A stretch of 64,000 nt of DNA from an uncultured Desulfobacter sp. (GCF_963666675.1 NZ_OY762929.1:4684001-4748000); one strand, 5' to 3'; positions 26,210-36,288 are shown, counted from the stretch's first letter. Made by a program: numbers and translations. Notes: generated by a model not told the origin, from the letters alone.

Positions 26210-26689
26210 CTATTCTTCCGGGTTATGAAGTACCACCAAGAAATCGGGATCACGGTCGGCTATTTTCCGGGCAACTTCCGCCGAAACGATTTCGTATACA
26301 CTGTTCAGCATCACAATGGCAAGCTGTCCCCGGCCAAGTTTCTGGGTAATTTCATCGTTAACATAGAGTTTTTTTATTTTTTTGCCCACCTTGAAATAGT
26401 AAGGATCTTCATATTTTCTCAAGTCCAGACGATTTTCCTCTATCAACTGCTTAACCTGGGCCAGTCGTTCCTGTGTTTCCCGCTCCCGGTTGGCCTGGCG
26501 GTTGAGTTCCCGGCTCCGTTTGGCCTGTTCCAGCTGCTCCTGCCGGGTTTGGTTGACTTCAGGCGCAGGTGTAGTTTTCTTGCCTTTATTTTTTTTGCGC
26601 TTAGCCCGTTTCTCTTGATTGGCTTTTTTAGCCTGTTTTTTATCAGCGACCCCGGCCTTCAGGAGCTGATCCTGCAAAGACAATCCCAT
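26210..26689 (-). CDS. DUF2058 (YaiL-like) protein
   Basis: 159 residues from ATG 26689, preceded by AAGGGG; a longer frame to 26845 lacks a ribosome site. N-terminal MGLSLQDQLLKAGVADKKQA, then a very basic segment (KANQEKRAKRKKNKGKK), a charged coiled coil (residues ~60-95) and a compact C-terminal domain (YFKVGKKIKKLYVNDEITQKL, GRGQLAIVML, YEIVSAEVARKI). The basic region suggests RNA or ribosome binding, which fits the neighbouring EfpL gene. The function of the family is not established. Confidence 0.75.
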   Translation of the reverse strand: MGLSLQDQLLKAGVADKKQAKKANQEKRAKRKKNKGKKTTPAPEVNQTRQEQLEQAKRSRELNRQANRERETQERLAQVKQLIEENRLDLRKYEDPYYFKVGKKIKKLYVNDEITQKLGRGQLAIVMLNSVYEIVSAEVARKIADRDPDFLVVLHNPEE

Positions 26690-26871
26690 GTATCCCCTTT
26701 TTTCTTTTGTAATTAGCCGCCCAATAATATATGCAGCGGCGCAGTAGTTCAACCATAATTGACGTTTGAAAGGAGCAGTCCCCTGGGCGTGGGTTCCTAT
26801 CCTTGACATCGGGTTGACACAACTATATGAAGGACTCCCGGACAATTTTAAAAAAAGTCAAAACGATCAAA

Positions 26872-26920
26872 GAAAAAAAGCCCGGCGCCGTTGTTTCACT
26901 GAAAACGACGGCGCCGGGCT
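26872..26920 (-). terminator. Strong Rho-independent terminator
   Basis: AGCCCGGCGCCGT and ACGGCGCCGGGCT pair perfectly (13 bp, loop ~16). On the minus strand a T-run follows (complement of the A-run 26873-26879). It lies 120 bases beyond the chemoreceptor stop, with an outer-membrane-protein-like tail between. Confidence 0.8.
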
Positions 26921-26940
26921 ACAGCAAGTCTATTCAATTT

Positions 26941-26997
26941 TTAGAACAAATGATATTGCAGTGACATCCGCATGATCGTATGCAGGGATTTGGGCAG
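26941..26997 (-). pseudogene. Possible porin C-terminal tail
   Basis: Just before the terminator, the minus strand reads LPKSLHTIMRMSLQYHLF and stops. Alternating hydrophobics and a final Phe are typical of the last strand of outer-membrane beta-barrels, and nothing upstream in frame continues it. It may be the stub of a porin gene deleted when the chemoreceptor came to lie here. The stretch is short, so this is tentative. Confidence 0.3.
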
Positions 26998-27043
26998 TCA
27001 ACGGCAGGCTCGTCCCAAAACCATAATTGAAAAACCGCTTAAA

Positions 27044-29191
27044 TTAAACTTTAAATCGGCCAACCATGCCATCGAGCTTGCCGGCAAGTTCAGATAGCGC
27101 GTCTGCACTTAGTTTAACCTGGTTACTTTTTTCAGCGATCTCTTCTGATGCATCATGCACACCCTTAATATCCTTGGCAATTTTTGCAGACACCGCTGCG
27201 CTCTGATTTACATTTGAGTTGACATCGTCAATACCGCTGGAGGCCTGACCGATATTCCGGGCAATTTCACGTGTGGCGGAAGACTGTTCCTCAACGGCCG
27301 TGGCAATTGTAGAAACAATATCGTTCACGTCCGTGATAACAGTTGAAATCTCTTCAATGCTGCCCAGCGAGCTTGTGGAACTTTTCTGGATATCTTCAAT
27401 CCTGTTTTTAATGTCCAACGTGGCATCGGATGTCTGTTTTGCAAGATCTTTAATCTCATTTGCAACAACGGCAAAGCCTTTTCCGGCCTCACCGGCCCTT
27501 GCCGCTTCAATGCTGGCATTCAAAGAGAGAAGATTCACCTGTTCGGATATATCCGTTATGGTTTCAACAACTTTACCGATGTCATTGGCAGATTGGCTTA
27601 ATTCGTTCATAACCTGTGTGGACTCATTTGCTTTAGACACGGAATTGGTAGCTATGGTTCGCGCGTTTTCTGCATTGCCGGCTATTTCGGTTATGGTTGA
27701 ATTCATCTCTTCAGCGGCACTGGCAACCGCATTAAGGTTGGCACTGGATTCGCCCATCAACATTGTCACCGAACTCATGTTGGTATTCATCTCCTCGGAT
27801 GCGGCGGCAACGGCATCTGACCGCTGTAGTGTTTGATCGGCGCCTTCCGACATCGCATCCGCAATGGATGCCATCTGTGTGGATGATGAGGAAAGGGTTT
27901 CCACCCCCTGTTTTATATCGATGATCATTTGGTGCAGTTTCTCAATGAATTTATTAAAACTGTCGGATAACTGTCCCACTTCATCCTTGGTCTGAACGAC
28001 CAGGCGCGTGGTTAAATCCCCGTCTCCTTCTGCAATATCCTTAAGGCCGTGCGCAGCATTATTTATGGGTTTCACGATTGCATTGACCACAACACTGGAA
28101 ACAACAATCAGGATTAATAAAACGACAGCGAACAGTATGATGGATGCCGTTGTCATCGATTTTATGGTTTTTTTAGACTCGAGCGCCAGCCGATTCACCG
28201 TTTCAGCTTCTTGATATGCCAAGGCAACATATTCGCTTGAGACTTGGTCACTTTGACTGCCCATAACATCGATAGCATCCCGGGTCTCATCAAATTTAAC
28301 CATTGCCTGGGCTTCAACCGTTGCGACTTCGTCACGGTTTTGTTTCAGGATATGGCTGAGTCGAATGGCCTCCTGGTTGGTCGTTTGCCACGCTTGGAAA
28401 AATTTTTGAAATTCAAGATACTTACCCATCATGGCCCTGTCAAATTGTATTGACGCTTTCTCCATGCGCTCTCCCACCTGTTGGATATTGGCAACACTGT
28501 CAGCTTGGTACGCATCAATACGGTCAAAATCCGTTGCGGTCATTGCCCGAAGTCTGGCTTCCATCGCCTGATAGGCATCGCGATCCGCATTAAGCACAAA
28601 TTGAATGGCTTTTGCGTATTTCAAAGCGGATTCCGGGGACACAGCGATTTTGGCTTCAAGCATTTCCGTAATGTCGTCAATCAACGACCGCATGGATGAA
28701 AATGCGTTCTCTGCCTTGGCAATGGCCTCCTCCCGTTTATGATGGTTATCACTGTATTCAAAGCATTACGCAATGGTTTTTCGGCTTAACGTTTTCCACT
28801 CGGGGAACAATCGTTTAAAGTCATCATAGGACGCAAGCATTTCACCGCTAAATGTTTCAGACGCTTTCACGACACGGTCATACACCTGCTGGATATTTTC
28901 TTTATTATCTTCATCCGCGTTTTTTATAATCTCGACATCAAATGTCGCTTTTGCTTCCAATTCGGCCACATATGCCTGATAAGCATCTCTATCTGCATTT
29001 AAGGTGAGAGAAACATTTTTACCTGAATTTTGTAATTTGGGAATAACATTATTTACATGCCCAAAAGCATCTACAATCTTGGTGGAACTATCTGCCACTG
29101 ACGATATAACCCATGCTGCACCCCCACCAATAATAAACATGGTTAAAATCGACAACGCCAGCAGCATTCCCATTTTTAATTTAATTCCCAT
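27044..29191 (-). pseudogene. Methyl-accepting chemotaxis protein split by an in-frame ochre codon
   Basis: One frame of 715 codons from ATG 29191: first membrane helix (MGMLLALSILTMFIIGGGAA), a helical sensor made of two similar halves, second helix (ASIILFAVVLLILIVVSSVV), HAMP, and the signalling domain with the highly conserved EQVNLLSLNASIEAARAGE hairpin. A TAA at 28768-28766 (codon 142, after RKTIA) interrupts it; the frame is otherwise unchanged on both sides, and CAA to TAA is the simplest origin. The downstream part could restart at ATG 28693 but would lack the first helix. Terminator at 26872-26920. Confidence 0.8.
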
Positions 29192-29525
29192 AGTTTTGTC
29201 CCGTTCTTAAGTTTTGGTTTCGCGGTCTTTGGCCTTCAACCTGCACATCGCCCACACACCATAAAAACATGATCGAAGCAGTACATTAGAAAATTTCAAT
29301 AACAGATCAACGTTCGAGTAGGGGGCATTTAGACTTAATATAACAGACGCGGCCTGTTCCAGCCCCAGCCCATGGCGTAACTGCCTGTTAAATCAGTTTT
29401 TTTGAACGATTAAGAATAAATCCTGACTTAACATATCATAAAGATTACAAGAGGTGATTCTATTTTACAAGGAATAATAATTGGAAAACATCCAAGGAAA
29501 AGGGCCCCAAAGCGCCCCGGGGCCG
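29192..29525. other. Gap upstream of the chemoreceptor
   Basis: No plausible gene. It should contain the chemoreceptor promoter (the AT-rich segment 29400-29480 is the likeliest place), but I cannot name -35/-10 boxes with confidence. The structured repeat copy 3 begins at its end. Confidence 0.4.
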
Positions 29526-29624
29526 TTTATATGATAGAGCTCAGTCAGTTACTGAGTTCTTTCAACCTTCGTTGTGGGGCGAAGCCTGGGTCATGATAGA
29601 CCTGGCTCGGCCCATGGCCGTTAT
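29526..29624 (+). repeat. Structured ~95-bp intergenic repeat, copy 3
   Basis: Nearly the same as copy 2 (9831-9931) from TTATATGATAGAG to GGCCCATGGCCGTTAT. Its first stem is different in sequence yet pairs better (AGAGCTCAG with CTGAGTTCTT, including one G-T pair), which argues that the fold is conserved. It ends 28 bases from the stop of the HAD gene that reads towards it. Confidence 0.6.
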
Positions 29625-29651
29625 TGAAAACGATGGCGGCCGAAAAGTGCC

Positions 29652-30143
29652 CTAGACCCGGTACTCTCCCTGTTTAAGCATCCGGCTGACAGATAGAGAC
29701 TCGGCCAGAACTTTTTCCGTCCAGTTATGGTCCATTGGATCAACGACCAGTGCCCTGAAATTAAACCGTTGCCCCTCAATGCGTACCCCTTCGGAGTCGT
29801 CGATATGCAGCTGGGAATCAACCCAGTTGGGAAGCTTGGAGGGTTTTCTCTTCTCCTTGAGATTTTTTATGATTTTTTCATGCTTATCCTGGTTGATTAC
29901 CAGATCCAGCTTGAGGCCGTGGAGATTAAACAGTTTTTTGATGTATGTGGCTTTGCGGTGGGACGTGGTGTAGATGCCGATCTGCCAGCCGTAATATCTC
30001 AACTTTTTGAAAAGATCAACGGTCCCATGGCGCAGGGGTTCGACGGGGGACCATTTGTGGTACCAGGGCAGTTTTACCGGTTCGGCAGGGATTTCCGGCT
30101 GCCAGCAAATAAGTGTGTCGTCAAGATCAAATGTTATCAGCAT
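29652..30143 (-). CDS. HAD-superfamily phosphatase-like protein
   Basis: 163 residues without a cap domain. Motif I FDLDDTLICW (two Asp), motif II IYTTSHRK, a lysine in DKHEKIIKNLKEKRKP, and motif IV HIDDSEGVRIEG. A stand-alone HAD fold with ~160 residues resembles phosphatases acting on proteins or large substrates, or structural relatives. No operon partner is evident, and the structured repeat lies downstream. Substrate unknown. Confidence 0.65.
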   Translation of the reverse strand: MLITFDLDDTLICWQPEIPAEPVKLPWYHKWSPVEPLRHGTVDLFKKLRYYGWQIGIYTTSHRKATYIKKLFNLHGLKLDLVINQDKHEKIIKNLKEKRKPSKLPNWVDSQLHIDDSEGVRIEGQRFNFRALVVDPMDHNWTEKVLAESLSVSRMLKQGEYRV

Positions 30144-30290
30144 CAGTGCCCCTCCCGTTCATTTTTTCTTTAAAAGCGTTCATACTATCGATTACATCTA
30201 TATGAGGTATGTTAAAAAAGTATTAGGAGTAGATTAGAGGATTATTAACACAACGACGGGTGATAAATTACATGGGCTTGCCCTATGTGC

Positions 30291-30319
30291 TTGACTGTTA
30301 TCTATTTTTTTGCGTTAAT
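30291..30319 (+). promoter_or_regulatory. Candidate sigma-70 promoter of argG
   Basis: TTGACT (30291-30296), 17-base spacer, GTTAAT (30314-30319). The -35 box is good and the -10 box fair. It lies 79 bases upstream of the argG start in an AT-rich region. Confidence 0.4.
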
Positions 30320-30397
30320 ATCTGGTATTTAAAGTAACAGTTAGGACCGTAAAATAAAATTTGCGGCCAAATATACAATGAATTTAAGGAGTTTTTA

Positions 30398-31624
30398 ATG
30401 GCAAAGGAAAAAGTGGTTCTGGCGTATTCGGGTGGACTGGATACGTCGGTTATCCTCAAATGGCTGCTTGAGCAAGGTTACGAAGTGTTTGCATACATGG
30501 CCGACATCGGCCAGGATGAAGATTTTCAGGCAGCAGAACAAAAAGCCCTTAAAATCGGTGCATCAAAAGTGTTCATCGAAGATATGAAAAAGGAATTTGT
30601 CACCGATTATATATTCCCCGTTTTCAAGTCAAATACGGTTTACGAAGGCCGCTATCTATTAGGTACCGCCATTGCCCGACCGATCATTGCCAAAAAGCAG
30701 ATTGAAATCGCAAAACAAGTCGGGGCCCAGTATGTCTCCCACGGTGCCACAGGCAAAGGAAACGACCAGGTGCGGTTTGAGTTGTCCTACTATGCCCTGA
30801 ACCCGGCCATCAAAGTCATAGCCCCGTGGAAAAATGCGGATTTTCTCAATGCTTTCCAGGGCCGGTCGGATCTTCTGGCCTATGCTGAAAAACACGGGAT
30901 TCCCACCAAGCAGACGGCAGCCAAACCCTATAGTGAAGATGATAACCTGCTGCACATTTCACACGAAGCAGGCATTCTTGAAGATCCGGGCACCATCTGC
31001 GATGAAAGCATCTATTGCCGCACTGTATCTCCGGAGCAGGCGCCGGACACCCCCACCCGCATCACCATTGAATTTAAAAACGGCATTCCGGTCAAGGTGA
31101 AAAACCTGGAAGACGGCACCGAAAAGACAGATGCCTTGGACCTGTTTTTATACCTGAATCAGCTGGGATCCGAAAACGGCATCGGCCGTCTGGACATGGT
31201 GGAAAACCGGTTTGTGGGCATAAAGTCCAGGGGCGTGTATGAGACACCGGGCGGTGCCATTCTGCACGAGGCACACAAGGATATCGAAGGCATTGCCATG
31301 GACCGTGAGGTCATGCGCCTTCGGGATATGCTGGCCCCCCGACTTGGAGAACTGGTTTACTACGGTTTCTGGTTCAGCCCTGAAATGGAATTTATCATGG
31401 CTGCCATCGACAAAAGCCAGGAGCTCATTGACGGTGAAGTGACCCTGAAACTGTTCAAAGGGGTGGCCTATCCGATCTCCAGAACCTCTCCGTCTTCTCT
31501 GTACAACCAGAACCTGTCCTCCATGGACATCACCGGCGGCTACAACCAGGAAGATGCCGAAGGCTTTATCCGTGTCAACGCCATCCGCCTGATGGCCCAC
31601 AGGGACATCACCGGCAGGAACTAA
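30398..31624 (+). CDS. argG: Argininosuccinate synthase
   Basis: 408 residues, the usual length. The ATP pyrophosphatase P-loop AYSGGLDTSVIL is at residues 9-20, and SHGATGKGNDQVRFEL, APWKNADFL, DNLLHISHEAGILEDP and YETPGGAILHEAH are standard family blocks. It ligates citrulline and aspartate with ATP to argininosuccinate, the penultimate step of arginine synthesis. It stands alone: argH is not in the window, a strong terminator follows, and AAGGAG precedes the ATG. Confidence 0.95.
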   Translation: MAKEKVVLAYSGGLDTSVILKWLLEQGYEVFAYMADIGQDEDFQAAEQKALKIGASKVFIEDMKKEFVTDYIFPVFKSNTVYEGRYLLGTAIARPIIAKKQIEIAKQVGAQYVSHGATGKGNDQVRFELSYYALNPAIKVIAPWKNADFLNAFQGRSDLLAYAEKHGIPTKQTAAKPYSEDDNLLHISHEAGILEDPGTICDESIYCRTVSPEQAPDTPTRITIEFKNGIPVKVKNLEDGTEKTDALDLFLYLNQLGSENGIGRLDMVENRFVGIKSRGVYETPGGAILHEAHKDIEGIAMDREVMRLRDMLAPRLGELVYYGFWFSPEMEFIMAAIDKSQELIDGEVTLKLFKGVAYPISRTSPSSLYNQNLSSMDITGGYNQEDAEGFIRVNAIRLMAHRDITGRN

Positions 31625-31639
31625 TATTCGTATATACTT

Positions 31640-31670
31640 TGGCACGGCGTTTTGCCGTGCCATTTTTTTT
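31640..31670 (+). terminator. Rho-independent terminator of argG
   Basis: TGGCACGGC pairs with GCCGTGCCA (9 bp, 5-base loop), followed by eight T. It ends 16-46 bases after the argG stop. Confidence 0.9.
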
Positions 31671-31758
31671 CTTTCAATCTTTCTGCCGGAGAATCAGAAA
31701 CAAATACGCCCGGCTAATTTTAACAGTTAAGAAAAATACACATCAAGGGGTGTCAAGG

Positions 31759-34700
31759 ATGCCTGGAAAAATGACCATAATGGTATTTTCGGTCGCATTG
31801 CTTGCGCTGGCGACGCCATGGGGCCCGGTTTGCCTTTCAGCTGCGACCCCAAAGCAGGCGGATGTTTTGACCAGGCAGGAACGTCTCTGGCTTAACGCCC
31901 ATGACGGTCGCATCCGGTTTGCACCGTCGCCGACATATGCGCCGGTCTGCTATCGTGATTCGAATGGCCGGTTCCGGGGAATCACCATGGACTATGTGCG
32001 GCATATGGAAGCCGCCCTTGGATTTGCATTCAAAATAGTCGTTTGTGAGAGTTGGGACGAAATCATAGCCAAAGCCCGGTCCCGGGAAATTGATGTCGTC
32101 GGCAATATCCAACGGACCAACAAGCGGGCCGAATATCTGCGCTTTACAGATCCTTACCTGACAATCCCCAATGCCGTCATTACACGAAAAGATGTGAACC
32201 GGTCGTTGTCACTTAAAACCATGTCCGGGATGCGGGTCGCCGCTGTGGAGGGTTACGCCACGGCGGCATACATATCAGAGAACCTGCCGGAAATTCACCT
32301 CATACGTGTTCCCGACAACCTTGACGGCTTACAGGCGGTATCATTCGGCAGACTAGACGCCATCGTGACCGACCTGGCCATCGCATCCCACACCATCAAC
32401 CACCACGGCATCACAAACCTGAAAATGGCCGGCACAGTCCCGGAATTCACCTGGCATCTGTCATTCGCCTGCCGCAGTGACCAACCGATTCTTTATCAAA
32501 TTCTTGCAAAAGGCTTAGAATCAGTTTCCGCGGCTGAACGGCAGGAGATTCGAAAAAGATGGATATCCATTGAAAAGCCATCCCATCTCTATCGGGACAA
32601 GCGCTTTTACCTGTACATCGGGATGACATTCTTACTTGGGCTGCTGGCCTGCGTTGTCTGGACACGCGCCCTTCACAGACTGGTGTCCAAACGAACCGAG
32701 GAGCTTTACCAAAGCGAAATACGTTATCGCAGCATATCCGAAGATATGCCAGTAATGATCTGCCGCTTCCTGCCCGACGGTGAACTGACCTATGTCAATG
32801 CAGCCTATAGTAAATATTTCGGCAAAACGCCCGAGACGCTTATAGGGTCCTGTTTTTTATCACTTATCCCAGAAGAAGATCACAAACAGATTATGGACGC
32901 ACTGGCCATACTAACGCCCGAAGCCCCGGCCCAATCCCATGAACATAGAGTCCATGCGCCCAATGGCGAAACCCGCTGGCAGAGATGGACCAACCGGGCC
33001 CTGTTTGACGCCCAGGGGAGGATCGCGGCTTTTCAGGCCATTGGAGAGGACATCACCGAATGGAAGCAGGCTACCGAAAGGCTCTCCTATGTTATCCAAG
33101 GCATGAATGCCGGCACCTGGGAATGGAACGTGCAGACCGGGGAAACAAGATTCAACGAACGCTGGGCCGATATTATCGGCTACACCCTGGATGAAATATC
33201 ACCCGTATCCATAGAGACGTGGACAAAATTCTGCCACCCCGACGATACAGACGCGTATAGACGGCGGTTGCAGATGTGTTTCAACGGTCGTGCCGAGTAC
33301 TATACCAATGAAGCGCGTATGCGCCATAAAAACAACGAGTGGATATGGGTGCTTGACCGTGGAAAAGTCATCACCTGGACCCAGGACGGCAAACCGGAAT
33401 GGATGTACGGCACGCACCAGGATATCACCGAACAAAAGCAGGCCGAAGCAACGCTCAGAGCCAACGAGGAAAAACTGCGCCTGATCATTGAGCAATCACC
33501 GCTGGGTGTCTGCATCAATGATTTGAACGGCAGGTTCATCTCAGTAAATCCGGCATATGAAACACTTACGGGATACACCGAAAAAGAGCTTAAAAACCTC
33601 ACCCTTTTTGATATAACCCATCCCGATGACCGGCCTGAAAGCAGGCGCCTTTTTGGCGACATGACCGGGAAGGAGACCGTCGGTTTCCGTATGAAAAAAA
33701 GATATATCCGCAAGGATGGCTCTGAAAGATCCATCATCAGCCATTCAAGCCCCATTTGCGATGCGTCGGGATCACCTCTGTTCGGGCTGGCGTTTATTGA
33801 AGACACCACAGAACGAAAAAAGGCCAAAAGAGAGCGCGAAAAGCTCCAGGGACAACTATCCCAAGCCCAAAAGATGGAAGCCGTGGGGCGTCTGGCAGGT
33901 GGTGTCGCCCACGATTTCAACAACATGCTGACAATTATCCTCGGCAACACGGAAATGGCCATGGAATCTTTAGATCCCGGGCAACCGGTTCTTGATGATC
34001 TTCAGGAAATAAAAAAAGCGGCCGAGCGCTCCAGCAACCTGGTCCGGCAACTGCTGGCCTTTGCCCGTAAACAGACCGTATCCCCGGAAGTGCTCGATCT
34101 GAATACCACCGTTGCAGGCATGATCAAAATGCTCAAGCGGCTCATCGGTGAAGACATTGACCTGGTCTGGTTGCCGGGCAAGGCGGTGTGGCCGGTCAAA
34201 ATAGATCCCGGCCAGATCGACCAGATCCTGGCCAACCTGTGCGTCAATGCCCGGGACGCCATTGCAGGCGTAGGCAAGATGATCATCGAAACGGGTAACA
34301 CAATATTCGATGAGGCCTACTGTGCCGTTCACGCAGGATTTAAGCCCGGGGAATATGCGATGCTGGCGATGAGTGACACCGGCTGCGGCATGGATGCCCA
34401 GACCCTGGCCAATATCTTTGAACCCTTTTTCACCACCAAGGCCCAGGACAAAGGCACCGGACTGGGCCTGTCCACGGTATATGGCGTGGTCAAACAGAAC
34501 CAGGGATTCATCAACGTCTACAGCGAACCGGAGCAGGGAACAACTTTCAAAATATATTTGCCCCGCCACCGGACCGAGGCAGACGCTTTGCCGGACCAAC
34601 AACCGAAAACACCGGCCGGAGATGCCCATGAGACCATCCTGCTGGTGGAAGACGACCCGGCTATCTTAAAAGTGACCATGCGGATGATAGAGCGCCATGG

Positions 34701-34995
34701 GTACAGCGTGATCGCAGCAGCCACCCCCGGGGAGGCCGTGGAACTGGCCCATACATACAAGGGCGAGATCAACCTGCTCATGACCGATGTCATCATGCCC
34801 GAGATGAACGGCCGCGACCTGGCCGAAAACATCTGTAATCACACCCCCAATCTCAAATGTCTGTTCATGTCCGGATACACGGCTAACGTGATCGCGCACC
34901 ATGGTGTCCTGGATCAGGGCGTGAACTTCATCCAGAAACCGTTCTCCAAGGATGACCTGGCTGCCAAATTACGGGAGGTACTGGATGAAACATAA
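31759..34995 (+). CDS. Large hybrid sensor kinase: SBP_bac_3 - TM - three PAS - HisKA - HATPase - REC
   Basis: 1078 residues from ATG 31759; the frame extends to 31639 but that part overlaps the argG terminator. Signal peptide (MVFSVALLALATPWGPVCLS), a solute-binding family 3 domain (~40-265), membrane helix (LYIGMTFLLGLLACVVWT), three PAS/PAC modules (~305-430, 435-560, 565-690), then H-box His718 (GGVAHDFNNMLT), N-box (NLCVNARDAI), G1 (DTGCGMDAQ), G2 (GTGLGLSTVYGV) and a receiver (LMTDVIMPEMNG, KPFSKDD). Same architecture as the kinase at 5012 with extra PAS domains, so it combines periplasmic ligand and cytoplasmic redox or ligand sensing. Target unknown. Confidence 0.85.
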   Translation: MPGKMTIMVFSVALLALATPWGPVCLSAATPKQADVLTRQERLWLNAHDGRIRFAPSPTYAPVCYRDSNGRFRGITMDYVRHMEAALGFAFKIVVCESWDEIIAKARSREIDVVGNIQRTNKRAEYLRFTDPYLTIPNAVITRKDVNRSLSLKTMSGMRVAAVEGYATAAYISENLPEIHLIRVPDNLDGLQAVSFGRLDAIVTDLAIASHTINHHGITNLKMAGTVPEFTWHLSFACRSDQPILYQILAKGLESVSAAERQEIRKRWISIEKPSHLYRDKRFYLYIGMTFLLGLLACVVWTRALHRLVSKRTEELYQSEIRYRSISEDMPVMICRFLPDGELTYVNAAYSKYFGKTPETLIGSCFLSLIPEEDHKQIMDALAILTPEAPAQSHEHRVHAPNGETRWQRWTNRALFDAQGRIAAFQAIGEDITEWKQATERLSYVIQGMNAGTWEWNVQTGETRFNERWADIIGYTLDEISPVSIETWTKFCHPDDTDAYRRRLQMCFNGRAEYYTNEARMRHKNNEWIWVLDRGKVITWTQDGKPEWMYGTHQDITEQKQAEATLRANEEKLRLIIEQSPLGVCINDLNGRFISVNPAYETLTGYTEKELKNLTLFDITHPDDRPESRRLFGDMTGKETVGFRMKKRYIRKDGSERSIISHSSPICDASGSPLFGLAFIEDTTERKKAKREREKLQGQLSQAQKMEAVGRLAGGVAHDFNNMLTIILGNTEMAMESLDPGQPVLDDLQEIKKAAERSSNLVRQLLAFARKQTVSPEVLDLNTTVAGMIKMLKRLIGEDIDLVWLPGKAVWPVKIDPGQIDQILANLCVNARDAIAGVGKMIIETGNTIFDEAYCAVHAGFKPGEYAMLAMSDTGCGMDAQTLANIFEPFFTTKAQDKGTGLGLSTVYGVVKQNQGFINVYSEPEQGTTFKIYLPRHRTEADALPDQQPKTPAGDAHETILLVEDDPAILKVTMRMIERHGYSVIAAATPGEAVELAHTYKGEINLLMTDVIMPEMNGRDLAENICNHTPNLKCLFMSGYTANVIAHHGVLDQGVNFIQKPFSKDDLAAKLREVLDET

Positions 34996-35086
34996 CGGCC
35001 ATGGGCTGACCGGACATATCAACTGCAGACTCAGCCCACAACAAAAATTGTACGATCTGTATCATTTACACAGAAGTCCTTACAAA
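34991..35086 (-). repeat. Structured ~95-bp intergenic repeat, copy 4 (inverted, diverged)
   Basis: Read on the minus strand it aligns almost without gaps to copy 1: TTTGTAAGGACTTCTGTGT, TTTGTTGTGGGCTGAG, GTTGATA, CCGGTC, GCCCATGGCCGTTAT. The first stem is kept (TCTGT with ACAGA). The end overlaps the TAA of the hybrid kinase, just as copy 2 overlaps the TAA of the receiver gene. Confidence 0.55.
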
Positions 35087-35114
35087 TTAAGCACAAAACC
35101 AATCAAGGAGTTCC

Positions 35115-36065
35115 ATGAAGTATAATCATATATTCGGCCCGGTCCCTTCAAGGCGTCTTGGGCTTTCCCTGGGTGTGGATCTTGTCCGTCACAAAACCTG
35201 TTCACTGGATTGTATTTACTGCGAGTGCGGCCCGACCACCCACCTGACCTGCCAACGCAAAGCGTATGTTGCCTTTGATACGGTTAAAGCAGAGCTTGCC
35301 CATTACTTTGAAAACCATCCCGACCCCGATTATGTAACCTTTTCAGGGTCCGGCGAGCCCACCTTAAATCCGGACATCGGCAGAATTATTAACTTTATCA
35401 AAGAAAAAAAGCCAAACATCCGGGTGGCCGTTCTGACCAATGCCACCCTGCTGTCCGACCCTGTTGTCCGAACGGATTTAACCCGGGCAGATCTGGTCAT
35501 GCCCTCCCTGGACGCGGTAACATCCGAAACCTTTGGGTCGATCAACCGTCCTGACGGGAAGATTGATATTACCGAGATGATTGACGGGCTTAAAACCTTT
35601 GCCGGGACCTTTAAAGGCACGCTCTGGCTGGAGGTCTTTATCCTGCCCGGGATCAACGATAACAAAGAAGAGCTTGAAATGCTGGGCGAAATCATCCGGG
35701 ATATCAACCCTGCCCGGGTTCAGCTCAACACCCTGGACCGGCCCGGGGCGGTATCGGGACTCACGCCCGCCTCAAAGCAGGACCTTGACCGGGTGGCCGA
35801 AATTATTGGAGCGGCCAATGTGGAGATCATCGCCCGGGTAAAGGATCTGGCATCCAGGGATCATATCAGCGACGAAAAGATGGAAACCATGGTGATGGAA
35901 ACCATTCACAGGCGTCCTTGCACCTTAGAGGATCTGACCGCAGCACTGAATCTTGAACAGGCAAAACTTGAAATTTTGATGAAACGGCTGATCCTTGAAA
36001 AAAAAGTTGAATCTCTCCAGCAGGAGCGAGGAACGTTCTATCAGACCATAAAAGATCCGCAGTAA
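35115..36065 (+). CDS. Radical SAM protein with C-terminal winged-helix domain
   Basis: 316 residues. The [4Fe-4S]/SAM motif CSLDCIYC (C29, C33, C36) is followed by the glycine-rich FSGSGEPTLNPDIG, typical of the MoaA/NifB-PqqE-like superfamily. The start HIFGPVPSRRLGLSLGVDL is a recognisable subfamily signature. Residues ~250-310 look like a small HTH domain (RRPCTLEDLTAALNLEQAKLEILMKRLI). It probably does radical chemistry on an unknown substrate; no maturation or peptide gene is adjacent. Ribosome site AAGGAG. Confidence 0.8.
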   Translation: MKYNHIFGPVPSRRLGLSLGVDLVRHKTCSLDCIYCECGPTTHLTCQRKAYVAFDTVKAELAHYFENHPDPDYVTFSGSGEPTLNPDIGRIINFIKEKKPNIRVAVLTNATLLSDPVVRTDLTRADLVMPSLDAVTSETFGSINRPDGKIDITEMIDGLKTFAGTFKGTLWLEVFILPGINDNKEELEMLGEIIRDINPARVQLNTLDRPGAVSGLTPASKQDLDRVAEIIGAANVEIIARVKDLASRDHISDEKMETMVMETIHRRPCTLEDLTAALNLEQAKLEILMKRLILEKKVESLQQERGTFYQTIKDPQ

Positions 36066-36073
36066 GACCTTCC

Positions 36074-36117
36074 GTTGTCTTTGTCCGGTTTCTGAAGGGA
36101 AACCGGACAAAGACAAC
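36074..36117 (+). terminator. Long perfect hairpin, probable bidirectional terminator
   Basis: GTTGTCTTTGTCCGGTTT pairs with its exact complement (18 bp) across an 8-base loop, 9 bases after the radical SAM stop. The flanks are only mildly T-rich, but the stem is very stable. Confidence 0.75.
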
Positions 36118-36288
36118 AGCCATTATAATCCCCGATAATTTCGTCACCCCCCAGAAAAACGCACTGAAAAAGATAGCATCTCGACACGATCGCCCAAAAA
36201 AATATTGACGTTGATGCACTTGTTATGCTAATCAAACTTTATAGACCCAAGCAACCTCAATTAACCCCCAATTATTTAAGGAGCAACT

